Shown: piece after piece, positions 53,051-61,394 of the stretch
Layout of the letters: every line of letters begins with the position of its first letter
Position numbering within the stretch: the stretch's first letter is position 1
NCBI RefSeq assembly: GCF_021183625.1
Contig: NZ_CP089214.1
Span: 1,674,001 to 1,738,000, forward strand
Length of the DNA: 64,000 nucleotides
Reading direction: 5' to 3'
Source: Nocardia asteroides
GTDB lineage: Bacteria; Actinomycetota; Actinomycetes; Mycobacteriales; Mycobacteriaceae
Notes under the pieces: generated by a model
What the model was told of the DNA's origin: nothing
Databases searched by the model: none
What the model saw: the letters and a program-made list of their open reading frames with translations, nothing else
Program-made: the position numbers and the translations under genes

Positions 53051-53181
53051 GTGCGCCAATCGATCGGGGGGACGCTCCCGATTCTAGGCGTGCCAGGCAG
53101 GCCACTTGATAGCCAGTCCGGCACCACTGGTCTGGTACCGGACCGACACTTACAGCAACCCCGCCGCGATCGTGACGACCG

Positions 53182-53274
53182 TTACAGCGGAGCGACGACC
53201 AGCAGTTCGGCCCAGTACGTCGCGGCGGCCGGGCCGATCAGCGGCGTCAGGAAATCGAACAGCAGATACGACAT
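53182..53274 (-). CDS. 30-residue hydrophobic small protein with a near-ideal ribosome site
   Basis: A short frame (ATG 53274, TAA 53182-53184) encodes MSYLLFDFLTPLIGPAAATY followed by WAELLVVAPL. The product could span the membrane once. GGAGG stands six bases before the ATG, the best type of Shine-Dalgarno in this window. It lies alone between the NUDIX gene and pdxS on their strand. No match is known to me; it could be a small membrane regulator or a leader peptide. Confidence 0.5.
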   Translation of the reverse strand: MSYLLFDFLTPLIGPAAATYWAELLVVAPL

Positions 53275-53389
53275 GTGCTACCTCCACCTCTGCGCGCCCC
53301 CGAATGACGCGCGTCCGTTCAGGGGTACCCGACCCCGGGAGCCGAGCACCCCACTGCCCCTCGATTGTGCAGCAGATCACAGGAATGTT

Positions 53390-54436
53390 TCAGCGGATCG
53401 AGCGCACCTCTGGCTCGTCCCCGCCGTCGGCGACGGCCGATGCCTCGGCGAGCAACTCGTCCAACTGGTACGGGTAGACGACCTCGCCGGAGCGGTCCAG
53501 TGCCACGATGTCGTCGGGGGCACACCACTTGTTGCCGGAGATCGAGCGGCGCTCGACGAAGGTGGGCGAGGCCGGGTTCGGCTCGAATGCGGGCACCCGG
53601 AGCACGAAGAAGAGCTCCTCGGCGCGGATGAGTTCGCCGTCGAACGGGAAGACCGCGACCCGGCGCCAGATCGGGCCGCGCAGCGCGGCGGGGTCGGCGA
53701 CCTGCCCGGTCTCCTCGTGCAGCTCGCGCACGGCGGCCTGGCGCAGCGTCTCCCCCGGCTCGACGCTGCCGCCGATGGTGAACCAGAACGCGGTCTCCGG
53801 GGTCTTCGGGTCGGAGCCGCGCATGAGCAGCACCCGGCCGGAGTGGTCGAGCAGCACCACCCGGGCGGAGGTGCGGCTGGTGTCGACGGCGAGCCCCGTC
53901 GACGCGGCCGGCGTGGTGCGCTCGGGGATCTCGAAGTAGGTGGGCGGCGGCGCGGTGCCGCCGAGGTGCAGCCAGCGCACGGGCCGCCTGGTGCGCAGCG
54001 CGAGGGTGTCGCGCACGGCGTCGTTGTGGAAGCGGCGGGCGATCAGCACCCTGGCCTCGGCGTCGGCCAGCTCGGAGATGAGCTGCGGGCGCAGGTGCTC
54101 GATGTCGATGGCGGCGAGCGCGGCGCCGAGCCGGTTCTCCGCCACCTCCCGCTCGGCGCGCTCGGCGCGCTCGGCGCGGCCCGCCAGCGCGGTGAGCCTG
54201 CGCGCCTGCTCGGTGCGGGCCGGGTCGGAGACCGGGCCGGCGATGGCGAGCGCCACCGCCCGCGCGACCACCGCCCGCCGCGCCAGCGCGGATTCCAGTG
54301 CGGCCCAGGACTGGTCGTTGCGCACGTGCAGCCGGTCCAGCCGATTGGCGGTGGCGTAGGCCCAGAGCGCCAGCGCGGCCAGGGCGGCCCCGATGATGGC
54401 GAGGACCAGGACCGTGGTGGCGGAGAAGGTGATCAT
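53390..54436 (-). CDS. Fusion of LemA-like membrane region with NUDIX hydrolase (Rv2609c-like)
   Basis: Product of 348 residues. One N-terminal transmembrane helix (TVLVLAIIGAALAALALWAY) and a helical LemA-like segment (RLHVRNDQSWAALESALARRA) are followed by a NUDIX domain with an intact box, GGSVEPGETLRQAAVRELHEETG (residues about 215-237, catalytic glutamates present). It should hydrolyse a nucleoside diphosphate-linked substrate on the cytoplasmic face. ATG 54436 overlaps the pimA stop (ATGA). Linked to PIM synthesis by position, but substrate unknown. Confidence 0.9.
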   Translation of the reverse strand: MITFSATTVLVLAIIGAALAALALWAYATANRLDRLHVRNDQSWAALESALARRAVVARAVALAIAGPVSDPARTEQARRLTALAGRAERAERAEREVAENRLGAALAAIDIEHLRPQLISELADAEARVLIARRFHNDAVRDTLALRTRRPVRWLHLGGTAPPPTYFEIPERTTPAASTGLAVDTSRTSARVVLLDHSGRVLLMRGSDPKTPETAFWFTIGGSVEPGETLRQAAVRELHEETGQVADPAALRGPIWRRVAVFPFDGELIRAEELFFVLRVPAFEPNPASPTFVERRSISGNKWCAPDDIVALDRSGEVVYPYQLDELLAEASAVADGGDEPEVRSIR

Positions 54437-55557
54437 CCGGCGGCCCGCACACCCTCGTCGCCGACGGTGACGGTCTCGTACACCCGCAGGATCTGCTCGG
54501 CCACCACCGGCCAGTCGTACTCGCCGACCACCCTGGTCGCGGTCCGCACGAGCTCGTCGCGGCGACCGGCGTCGGCGAGCAGGCCGCCGAGCGCGGCGCC
54601 GAGCGCGGCGGCGTCGCCGATCGGGACGAGCACGCCTGCCGCGCCGTCGCGCAGCACCCGGCGGAAGGCGTCCAGCTCGCTGGCGACCACCGCGGTGCCC
54701 GCCGCCATGGCCTCGATCAGGATGATGCCGAAGCTCTCGCCGCCCAGGTTCGGCGCCACGTAGACGTCGGCGCTGCGCATGGCGGCGGCCTTCTCGGCGT
54801 CCGAGACCTGGCCGAGGCAGTGCAGCCGGTCGGCGTGCGGCCCGGCCTCGCGGCGCAGCCGCTCCTCGTCACCGCGCCCGACCACCAGGATCCGCACGTC
54901 GGGGTGCCGGGCCACCAGGGCGGGGAGCGCGGCGAGCAGCACGGCCATGCCCTTGCGCGGCTCGTCGTAGCGGCCGAGGAAGAGCACGGTGCCGCCGGGG
55001 CGCGGGTAGCCGGGCAGCATCGGCGCGCGGGCGAAGGCCTGCACGTCGACCCCGTTCGGGATCTCCACCGCGTCCGAGCCGAGCGCCTCCACCTGCCAGC
55101 GCCGAGCCAGCTCGGAGACGGCGATGCGGCCGGTGATCTTCTCGTGGTAGGGCCGCAGCACGCCCTGGAAAGTACTGAGGACCAGCGATTTCGTGGTGGA
55201 GGTGTGGAAGGTGGCGACGATCGGCCCCTCGGCGATCTTCAGCGCGAGCATGGAGAGGCTCGGCGCGTTCGGCTCGTGGATGTGCAGCACGTCGAAGTCG
55301 CCGGTCTCGATCCAGCGCCGGATCCGGGCGTAGGCCATCGGGCCGAAGGCGAGCCGGGCGACCGAGCCGTTGTACGGGATGGCGACGGCGCGGCCGGCCG
55401 AGACCACGAAGTCCGGCAGCTCGGTCTCGTCGGCGGCGGGGGCGAGCACGCTCACCCGGTGGCCGCGCTCGATCAGCACCCTGGCCAGCTCGACGACGTG
55501 CGCCTGCACGCCGCCGGGGACGTCGAACGAGTACGGGCAGACCATCCCGATCCTCAT
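54433..55557 (-). CDS. pimA: Phosphatidylinositol alpha-mannosyltransferase
   Basis: Product of 374 residues, GT4 family GT-B fold. MRIGMVCPYSFDVPGGVQAHV, HIHEPNAPSLS, FHTSTTKSLVLSTFQGVL, VEIPNGVDVQAFA, LGRYDEPRKGM and the ESFGIILIEAMAAG donor-site motif match PimA. It transfers the first mannose from GDP-mannose to phosphatidylinositol on the cytoplasmic membrane face. ATG 55557 overlaps the acyltransferase stop. Corresponds to Rv2610c. Confidence 0.96.
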   Translation of the reverse strand: MRIGMVCPYSFDVPGGVQAHVVELARVLIERGHRVSVLAPAADETELPDFVVSAGRAVAIPYNGSVARLAFGPMAYARIRRWIETGDFDVLHIHEPNAPSLSMLALKIAEGPIVATFHTSTTKSLVLSTFQGVLRPYHEKITGRIAVSELARRWQVEALGSDAVEIPNGVDVQAFARAPMLPGYPRPGGTVLFLGRYDEPRKGMAVLLAALPALVARHPDVRILVVGRGDEERLRREAGPHADRLHCLGQVSDAEKAAAMRSADVYVAPNLGGESFGIILIEAMAAGTAVVASELDAFRRVLRDGAAGVLVPIGDAAALGAALGGLLADAGRRDELVRTATRVVGEYDWPVVAEQILRVYETVTVGDEGVRAAG

Positions 55558-56504
55558 TCGCCCGCCTCGACGTGTCGCTCGTCCGCCCGCGCGGCCTCGA
55601 TCAGCGCGCGCCTGCGGTCGGAGAGGTCGCCCTCCCAGAGTGGCTGCAGCATGTGCCAGTCGGCGGGGTGCTCGGCGATGCCGGTGGCGAAGGAGTCGGC
55701 GAGGGCCTGGGTGGCGGCGGCGACGCCTGCCCGGGTGTCGATGGCGGCGCCGACGCGCAGCCCCCATGCCTCGGTGCCGTCCTCGGTCTCGCGGAACCAG
55801 AGGTGCACCGGGAGCAGCGCGGCGCCGGTCTCGACGGCGAGCGCGGCGGGGCCGCCCGGCATCCAGGTGCGCTCGCCGAAGAAGGTGACCGGGACGCCGC
55901 GGCCGGTGAGGTCGCGCTCGCCGAGCAGGCAGACGATGCCGTTGGCCCGCAGGCGGGCGGCGAGGGTGCGGAACGGGGGCTCTTCGCCGCCGGTGAGCGG
56001 GAAGATCTCGAAGCCGAGGCTCTCCCGGTACGCCACGAACCGCTCGAAGAGGGATTCCGGTTTCAGCCGCTCCATGACGGTGGAGAGGCCGCCGTAGTTC
56101 TGCACCAGCCAGACTCCGGCCATGTCCCAGTTGCCGGAGTGCGGGAGGACCAGCAGCAGGCCCTTGCCGCGGGCCAGCGCGGCGTCGATGTTCTCGCGGC
56201 CGGCGACCGGGAGCAGCGGGGAGCGGCCGAGTGCGGCGTGGTCCATGGTCGGGAGCCGGAATGCCTCGCGCCAGTAGCGGGCGTAGGAGCGGAGGGAGTC
56301 ACGGATCAGCGTGTCCGGGACCGCGTCGGGGGCGACGCCGAGGACGCGGGCGAGGTTGCGGCGCAGCTGGTCCGGGCCGCCGTTGCGGGCGCCGCGGTCG
56401 GCGCCGATGCGAAAGGCGCTGCGCGCCACGCCCTCCGGCAGGGCCCGGACGACACGCCAGCCCGCGGCGTAGCCGAGCGCGGCTGCCCGCTCCCCGAAAC
56501 TCAT
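55554..56504 (-). CDS. Phosphatidylinositol mannoside acyltransferase (PatA-like)
   Basis: Product of 316 residues of the LpxL/HtrB acyltransferase superfamily. LVLPHSGNWDMAGVWLVQ holds the HX4D motif; LLGERDLTGRGVPVTFFG, GPAALAVETGAALLPVHLW follow. It acylates the 2-linked mannose of PIM1/PIM2 with palmitate. ATG 56504 gives the same length as the M. tuberculosis enzyme; an upstream in-frame GTG at 56546 would add 14 residues. Corresponds to Rv2611c. Confidence 0.92.
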   Translation of the reverse strand: MSFGERAAALGYAAGWRVVRALPEGVARSAFRIGADRGARNGGPDQLRRNLARVLGVAPDAVPDTLIRDSLRSYARYWREAFRLPTMDHAALGRSPLLPVAGRENIDAALARGKGLLLVLPHSGNWDMAGVWLVQNYGGLSTVMERLKPESLFERFVAYRESLGFEIFPLTGGEEPPFRTLAARLRANGIVCLLGERDLTGRGVPVTFFGERTWMPGGPAALAVETGAALLPVHLWFRETEDGTEAWGLRVGAAIDTRAGVAAATQALADSFATGIAEHPADWHMLQPLWEGDLSDRRRALIEAARADERHVEAGE

Positions 56505-56562
56505 GCGACGACCCCGGCGCGGTGCCGATCCGTGCGCACGGCGCACGCGGCGCGGCGCGCGC

Positions 56563-57240
56563 TCATCCGGCTTCCGGCGCGGGTGCGGCGGGCGGGAGCA
56601 GGTCGCGGGCGCCGGGTGAGTTGCGCACCGCGAGCACCCGCTGGAACACCGTGACGATGCTGAGCACGGCGAGGATCCACATGGCGACGTGCACCGCCCA
56701 CGTGAGCCACTCGATGCCCCAGTACCCGGCCATCCCGGTGAGCCCGGCGCCGACCAGCACGATGATCAGCCGGTCCGGCCGCTCGATCAGCCCGCCGTCG
56801 GCGGAGAGCCCGCTCGCCTCGGCGCGCGCCTTGGCGTAGGAGATGACCTGCGAGGTCACCAGCACCACGAGCGTCGCGGCGAACAGCAGCCTGCTGTTCT
56901 CGTGGAACACCGCCCACCAGGCCAGCCCGCCGAAGATGGCGCCGTCGGCGACCCGGTCGCAGGTGGCGTCGAGCACCGCCCCGTACCTGGTGCCGCCGCC
57001 GCGCGCCCTGGCCATGGCGCCGTCCAGCATGTCGAACATGACGAACAGCCAGATCACGATGGTGCCCCAGAACAGGTGCCCGGCCGGGAAGAGCGTGACC
57101 GCCGCCGCGATGGTGGCCGCGGTGCCGATCAGCGTCACCGCGTCCGGGGTGAGCCCGGTGGTCACCAGGGCGCGGCCGAGCGGTGCGGTGGCCTTGGCGA
57201 AGGTCGCGCGGCCGAAGAAGCTCAGCACCTCACTCGACAT
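56563..57240 (-). CDS. pgsA: Phosphatidylinositol phosphate synthase (CDP-alcohol phosphotransferase)
   Basis: Product of 225 residues. The CDP-alcohol signature DMLDGAMARARGGGTRYGAV followed by LDATCDRVAD (DGX2ARX8GX3DX3D) is complete. Several transmembrane helices surround it. In mycolata PgsA1 joins CDP-diacylglycerol to inositol 1-phosphate, the start of PIM and lipoarabinomannan synthesis. ATG 57240 overlaps the HIT gene stop by 11 bases. Corresponds to Rv2612c. Confidence 0.94.
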   Translation of the reverse strand: MSSEVLSFFGRATFAKATAPLGRALVTTGLTPDAVTLIGTAATIAAAVTLFPAGHLFWGTIVIWLFVMFDMLDGAMARARGGGTRYGAVLDATCDRVADGAIFGGLAWWAVFHENSRLLFAATLVVLVTSQVISYAKARAEASGLSADGGLIERPDRLIIVLVGAGLTGMAGYWGIEWLTWAVHVAMWILAVLSIVTVFQRVLAVRNSPGARDLLPPAAPAPEAG

Positions 57241-57874
57241 CCTTCGCGGCGGGCTCGGGGTTCTTCCAGGCGTCGGCGAGCAGCGCCCTGGTGTCGCGCA
57301 GCAGCTGCGGCATGACCTTGGCGCCGCCGATGACGGTGATGAAGTTGGCGTCGCCGCCCCAGCGCGGGACGACGTGCTGGTGCAGGTGGTCGGCGAGCGA
57401 ACCGCCCGCGACTCCGCCCAGGTTCAGCCCGACGTTGAAGCCGTGCGGGGAGGAGACCCGCTTCATCGTGCGGATCGCCTCCTGGGTGAAGGCCATGAGC
57501 TCGGCGGCCTCCGCGTCGGTGAGGTCCTCCAGCTTGGCGACCCTGCGGTACGGCACCACCATGAGGTGGCCGGGGTTGTACGGGTACAGGTTGAGCACCG
57601 CGTAGACGAGTTCGCCGCGCGCGATGACCAAGCCGTCCTCGTCGGTCATCAGCGGGATGTCGGTGAAGGGGTGGCCCGTGGAGCCCACCTTCGGCTCCGC
57701 CGTGGCGGCCTCGGCGATGTAGGACATGCGGTACGGGGTCCACAGCCGCTGGAGCCGATCCGGCTCCCCCGCCCCCCGGACCACGAACTCCTCCCTCATG
57801 CCCTGCCCATCCGGCCTGAGCGAGGGTCCTCCGTGGCTACGCTCCGCTCCCGCCTCCGGGCCTGACCCGCTCAT
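57230..57874 (-). CDS. HIT-family protein, likely AP4A phosphorylase type
   Basis: Product of 214 residues. [55 protein letters not shown] and the histidine triad [16 protein letters not shown] match Rv2613c, an AP4A phosphorylase. It probably degrades diadenosine tetraphosphate produced in tRNA charging. ATG 57874 overlaps the thrS stop (ATGA), so it is translated with thrS; an internal ATG 75 bases in is also possible. Confidence 0.92.
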   Translation of the reverse strand: MSGSGPEAGAERSHGGPSLRPDGQGMREEFVVRGAGEPDRLQRLWTPYRMSYIAEAATAEPKVGSTGHPFTDIPLMTDEDGLVIARGELVYAVLNLYPYNPGHLMVVPYRRVAKLEDLTDAEAAELMAFTQEAIRTMKRVSSPHGFNVGLNLGGVAGGSLADHLHQHVVPRWGGDANFITVIGGAKVMPQLLRDTRALLADAWKNPEPAAKDVE

Positions 57875-59925
57875 GCCCCTGCCTTCCGGACCTCGAACCC
57901 GTCCGCACTCGGCGACGCGTTCTCGCGCGCGGCGATCCAGGCGAGGATGGTGGCGACGGCGTCGTCCACCGGGACCCCGTTCACCTGGCTGCCGTCGCGG
58001 AAGCGGAAGCTCACCGCGCCCGCGGTGACGTCGCGCTCGCCCGCCAGCAGCATGAACGGCACCTTCTGCGCGGTGTGGTTGAAGATCTTCTTCTGCATCC
58101 GGTCGTCGGTGCGGTCCACCTGGGCCCTGATCCCGGCGTCGCGCAGCCGCTCGACCACCCCGTCCAGGTGCTCGGCGAAGGCGTCCGCCACCGGGATGCC
58201 GACCACCTGCACCGGCGCCAGCCAGGCCGGGAAGGCGCCGGCGTAGTGCTCGGTGAGCACGCCGAAGAACCGCTCGATCGAGCCGAAGAGCGCGCGGTGG
58301 ATCATCACCGGCCGCTGCTTGCTGCCGTCGGCCGCGGTGTACTCCAGCTGGAACCGCTCGGGCAGGTTGAAGTCGAGCTGGATGGTCGACATCTGCCAGG
58401 TGCGGCCCAGCGCGTCCTTCGCCTGCACCGAGATCTTCGGGCCGTAGAAGGCGGCGCCGCCCGGGTCGGGCACCAGGTCGAGCCCGGAGGCCGCGGCGAC
58501 CTTGGCGAGCGTCTCGGTGGCCTCCTCCCAGATCTCGTCCGAGCCGACGAACTTCACCGGGTCCTTGGTGGAGAGCTCCAGGTAGAAGTCGTCCAGGCCG
58601 TAGTCGGCGAGCAGCCCGAGCACGAACTGCAGCGTGCTGGTCAGCTCGGCGTGCATCTGCTCCTTGGTGCAGTAGATGTGCGCGTCGTCCTGGGTCATGC
58701 CGCGGACCCGGGTGAGGCCGTGGATCACGCCGGACTTCTCGTACCGGTACACCGACCCGAACTCGAAGAGCCGCAGCGGGAGCTCGCGGTACGAGCGGCC
58801 GCGGGAGCGGAAGATCAGGTTGTGCATCGGGCAGTTCATCGGCTTGACGTAGTAGTCCTGGCCGGGCTTGCGGACGGTGCCGTCCTCGTTGTACTCCGCG
58901 TCCAGCTGCATGGGCGGGAACATGCCGTCGCGGTACCAGTCCAGGTGGCCGGAGACCTCGAACAGGTGCCCCTTGGTGACGTGCGGGGTGTTCACGAACT
59001 CGTACCCGGCCGCGATGTGCCGGGCCCGCGAGTACTCCTCCAGCTCCTTGCGGATGATGCCGCCCCTGGGGTGGAAGACCGGCAGCCCGGAGCCGAGCTC
59101 GTCCGGGAAGCTGAAGAGGTCGAGCTCGAGCCCGAGCTTGCGGTGGTCGCGCCGCTCGGCCTCGGCCAGCAGGTGCAGGTGCTGCTCCAGCGCCTCCGGC
59201 GATTCCCACGCGGTGCCGTAGACGCGCTGCAACCCCTCGCGGCTCTGGTCGCCGCGCCAGTACGCGGCGGAGCTGCGGGTGAGCTTGAAGGCCGGGATGA
59301 ACTTGGTGGTCGGGATGTGCGGGCCGCGGCAGAGGTCGCCCCAGAGCCGCTCGCCGGAGCGCGGGTCCAGGTTGTCGTAGATGGTGAGTTCCTTGCCGCC
59401 GACCTCCATCACCTCGGGGTCGTCGATGCCGGACTTGTCGGAGATCAGCTCCAGCTTGAACGGCTCGTTCGCCAGCTCGACCCTGGCCTCCTCGACGTCG
59501 ACCACGCGGCGGGCGAAGCGCTGGGCGCCCTTCACGATCTTCTTCATCCGGGATTCCAGCTTGGCCAGATCCTCCGGGGTGAACGGCCGGTCGACCCGGA
59601 AGTCGTAGTAGAAGCCGTCCTTGATCGGCGGGCCGATGCCGAGCTTGGCCTCGGGGAACTCCTGCTGCACCGCCTGGGCCAGCACGTGCGCGGCGGAGTG
59701 CCGGATCACGCTGCGGCCCGCCTCGGTGTTCGCGGCGATCGCCTCGACCTCGACGTCGGCCTCGGGGGCCCAGGAGAGATCCTTGAGCCCCTCGGCGTCG
59801 CGCACCACCACGATGGTGTCCGGGCCCTTGGTCGGCAGCCCCGCCTCACGCACCGCGGCACCCGCCGTCGTCCCGGCAGGCACCCGGACGTGGGTGGCAG
59901 GACTGATCGGGGCTGAGATGGTCAC
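57871..59925 (-). CDS. thrS: Threonine--tRNA ligase
   Basis: Product of 684 residues (M. tuberculosis 692). N-terminal TGS domain, editing domain with [17 protein letters not shown], then the class II core: [12 protein letters not shown] (zinc cysteine), [33 protein letters not shown] and [16 protein letters not shown], and a C-terminal anticodon domain. It charges tRNA-Thr. I prefer GTG 59925, which has AGGAGAG nine bases upstream; GTG 59955 is in frame. Corresponds to Rv2614c, the last syntenic gene. Confidence 0.96.
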   Translation of the reverse strand: MTISAPISPATHVRVPAGTTAGAAVREAGLPTKGPDTIVVVRDAEGLKDLSWAPEADVEVEAIAANTEAGRSVIRHSAAHVLAQAVQQEFPEAKLGIGPPIKDGFYYDFRVDRPFTPEDLAKLESRMKKIVKGAQRFARRVVDVEEARVELANEPFKLELISDKSGIDDPEVMEVGGKELTIYDNLDPRSGERLWGDLCRGPHIPTTKFIPAFKLTRSSAAYWRGDQSREGLQRVYGTAWESPEALEQHLHLLAEAERRDHRKLGLELDLFSFPDELGSGLPVFHPRGGIIRKELEEYSRARHIAAGYEFVNTPHVTKGHLFEVSGHLDWYRDGMFPPMQLDAEYNEDGTVRKPGQDYYVKPMNCPMHNLIFRSRGRSYRELPLRLFEFGSVYRYEKSGVIHGLTRVRGMTQDDAHIYCTKEQMHAELTSTLQFVLGLLADYGLDDFYLELSTKDPVKFVGSDEIWEEATETLAKVAAASGLDLVPDPGGAAFYGPKISVQAKDALGRTWQMSTIQLDFNLPERFQLEYTAADGSKQRPVMIHRALFGSIERFFGVLTEHYAGAFPAWLAPVQVVGIPVADAFAEHLDGVVERLRDAGIRAQVDRTDDRMQKKIFNHTAQKVPFMLLAGERDVTAGAVSFRFRDGSQVNGVPVDDAVATILAWIAARENASPSADGFEVRKAGA

Positions 59926-60083
59926 GGCTGAGCTCTCCTCGGCGTCGTCGGGCACGGGCTTTCCCGCCTCGGGGGGCGGATCCCGCGTCGATGCCGGGCA
60001 CCCGTGTGCTCCGGCGCTGCCATGCTATCGGCACCGCCGGGCGGATGCGCCGACGGACACCGCCGCCGTGGGTTCGCCGGGAG

Positions 60084-60725
60084 TCAGTTCCCGGTGGTCA
60101 GTGCCGTCAGCAGCTGCTCGCGCTCGGCGGCGGGGCGCTTGGGGCAGCTGGTGCACATGGCGCAGCCGGGGGCTTCGAAGACCAGGCAGCAGGAGATCCG
60201 CTTGACGAAGGTGCGGCCCGCGACCTCCTGGAAGCGGGGTTTCGGCAGCTTGCCGCCGACGTCGTGCGCCAGCGCGGGGGCGATCGCGGGGGTGCCGGCA
60301 TCGATGGCCCGGTTGCCGATGGCGTCGGCGACCACCGCCCAGAGTGCGGGGATGCCCGCACCCGATGCCTGGGCGACGGTGGCGATGACCGAGGCCAGGC
60401 TGGCGCGCAGCGCGTGGGCGGCCGCGCGGGGGTCCGGCGCGGGATCGTCGGCGAGCGAGATCGTCTCGATGCCGCCGTCGGCGCGCACCGGGCAGCTGAT
60501 CCGGTCCAGCTCGACCGTTGGCACCGCCGACCGCGCGGCATAGGCCCCGACCACGGGCTGCACCAGGGCCGAGGCGACCATGCACCACCACAGCGTGCCC
60601 GCGGCGCGGCAGGAGTCGGTGCCCCAGTTCCTGCCCATCTCCGCGATCCGCGCGGTGACCCACGCGGGGTCGCGCAGCGCGGCGCCGCCGACCGTCTCCG
60701 TCACTTCAGGGGACTGCGCAACCAT
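60084..60725 (-). CDS. FhuF-like ferric-siderophore reductase candidate
   Basis: Product of 213 residues. The C-terminal CCLVFEAPGCAMCTSCP arranges four cysteines as CC-X8-C-X2-C, the [2Fe-2S] motif of FhuF-type ferric iron reductases. The upstream helical part has GTLWWCMVASALVQPVVGAY. It could release iron from siderophores in the cytoplasm. ATG 60725 has GGAG ten bases upstream; a GTG at 60704 overlapping the previous stop (GTGA) is an alternative. The gene overlaps the upstream PGPGW gene end. Confidence 0.78.
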   Translation of the reverse strand: MVAQSPEVTETVGGAALRDPAWVTARIAEMGRNWGTDSCRAAGTLWWCMVASALVQPVVGAYAARSAVPTVELDRISCPVRADGGIETISLADDPAPDPRAAAHALRASLASVIATVAQASGAGIPALWAVVADAIGNRAIDAGTPAIAPALAHDVGGKLPKPRFQEVAGRTFVKRISCCLVFEAPGCAMCTSCPKRPAAEREQLLTALTTGN

Positions 60726-61201
60726 GGCCATTCCACTCCGATCCAGCCGCCGACCAGCGAGAACGTATTCAGCACCCACAGCGTCGCGACGACGAGAAGG
60801 AAGGTACCGAGCGCCGCGAGCGCGCGCACCAGCGGGCCGCGCGCCGAGAACCATGCCATGAATTGCCGGTACCGCCCGCGAAGCCACCGCAGGACACGCT
60901 GGGCCCAGGCGAATTCGCTGGCCAGGATGCCGAGCCCGGCGAAGACGAGGGCCCAGCCCGGCCCCGGGTAGGGAATCGCGACGATGCCGATCGCGAGCAC
61001 CGCGACCCCGGCCAGCGCGACCAGGATCCGGTAGCCGAACTCGACCCCGCGGCGCTCCGCGATCCGGCGCCGCCAGGCGTACTTGTGCTCGCGCCCGGCG
61101 CGCGCCTCGGGGGATTCGTCGGGCGGCGCGGGGGTTCCGGCGCGCTCCGCGGGGGTTCCGGCGGGCGGCGCTGGCGCGACGGGGTCCGGCTCGATGGTCA
61201 C
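60701..61201 (-). CDS. PGPGW-motif membrane protein (TIGR02611 type)
   Basis: Product of about 166 residues. A Pro/Ala-rich N-terminus precedes the motif YRILVALAGVAVLAIGIVAI with PYPGPGWALVFAGLGILASE, which names the family, and a second pair of helices near the end (ALAALGTFLLVVATLWVLNT). Function unknown. GTG 61201 is my choice; ATG 61249 in the same frame would add 16 residues lacking family likeness. It overlaps the FhuF-like gene by about 25 bp. Confidence 0.8.
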   Translation of the reverse strand: MTIEPDPVAPAPPAGTPAERAGTPAPPDESPEARAGREHKYAWRRRIAERRGVEFGYRILVALAGVAVLAIGIVAIPYPGPGWALVFAGLGILASEFAWAQRVLRWLRGRYRQFMAWFSARGPLVRALAALGTFLLVVATLWVLNTFSLVGGWIGVEWPWLRSPLK

Positions 61202-61244
61202 CAGCCCAGCGTACGAGCCGTCCGGGCGCGGCAGCGCGAACGCG

Positions 61245-61353
61245 CCCATTCGGCGGGCCGACCACCGCGGCTCGCCCGCTCAGCGGGCCGGGCCGCCACA
61301 GCCCGCCGACTCGGCGGGCCGGTCACAGCGGCGAACCCATTCGGCGGGCCGGA
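61245..61353. repeat. Short iterated GGCGGGCCG repeats
   Basis: Four imperfect copies of [CCCAT]TCGGCGGGCCGG occur at about 61245-61260, 61278-61292, 61308-61322 and 61336-61353, the first and last being nearly identical. They lie between the start of the PGPGW gene and the end of the SulP fusion. They may act as a GC-rich pause or be slippage products; no gene is present here. Confidence 0.55.
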
Positions 61354-61394
61354 CGACCCCGGCCCGCCCGGACGGCCCCGGGCGGGCCGCGGTG

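Noticed and set aside
53106..53477. Plus-strand frame over the pdxS upstream region
   Set aside because: Ser/Thr/Arg-rich shadow that runs into the NUDIX gene; the minus strand has a better small frame with a strong ribosome site.
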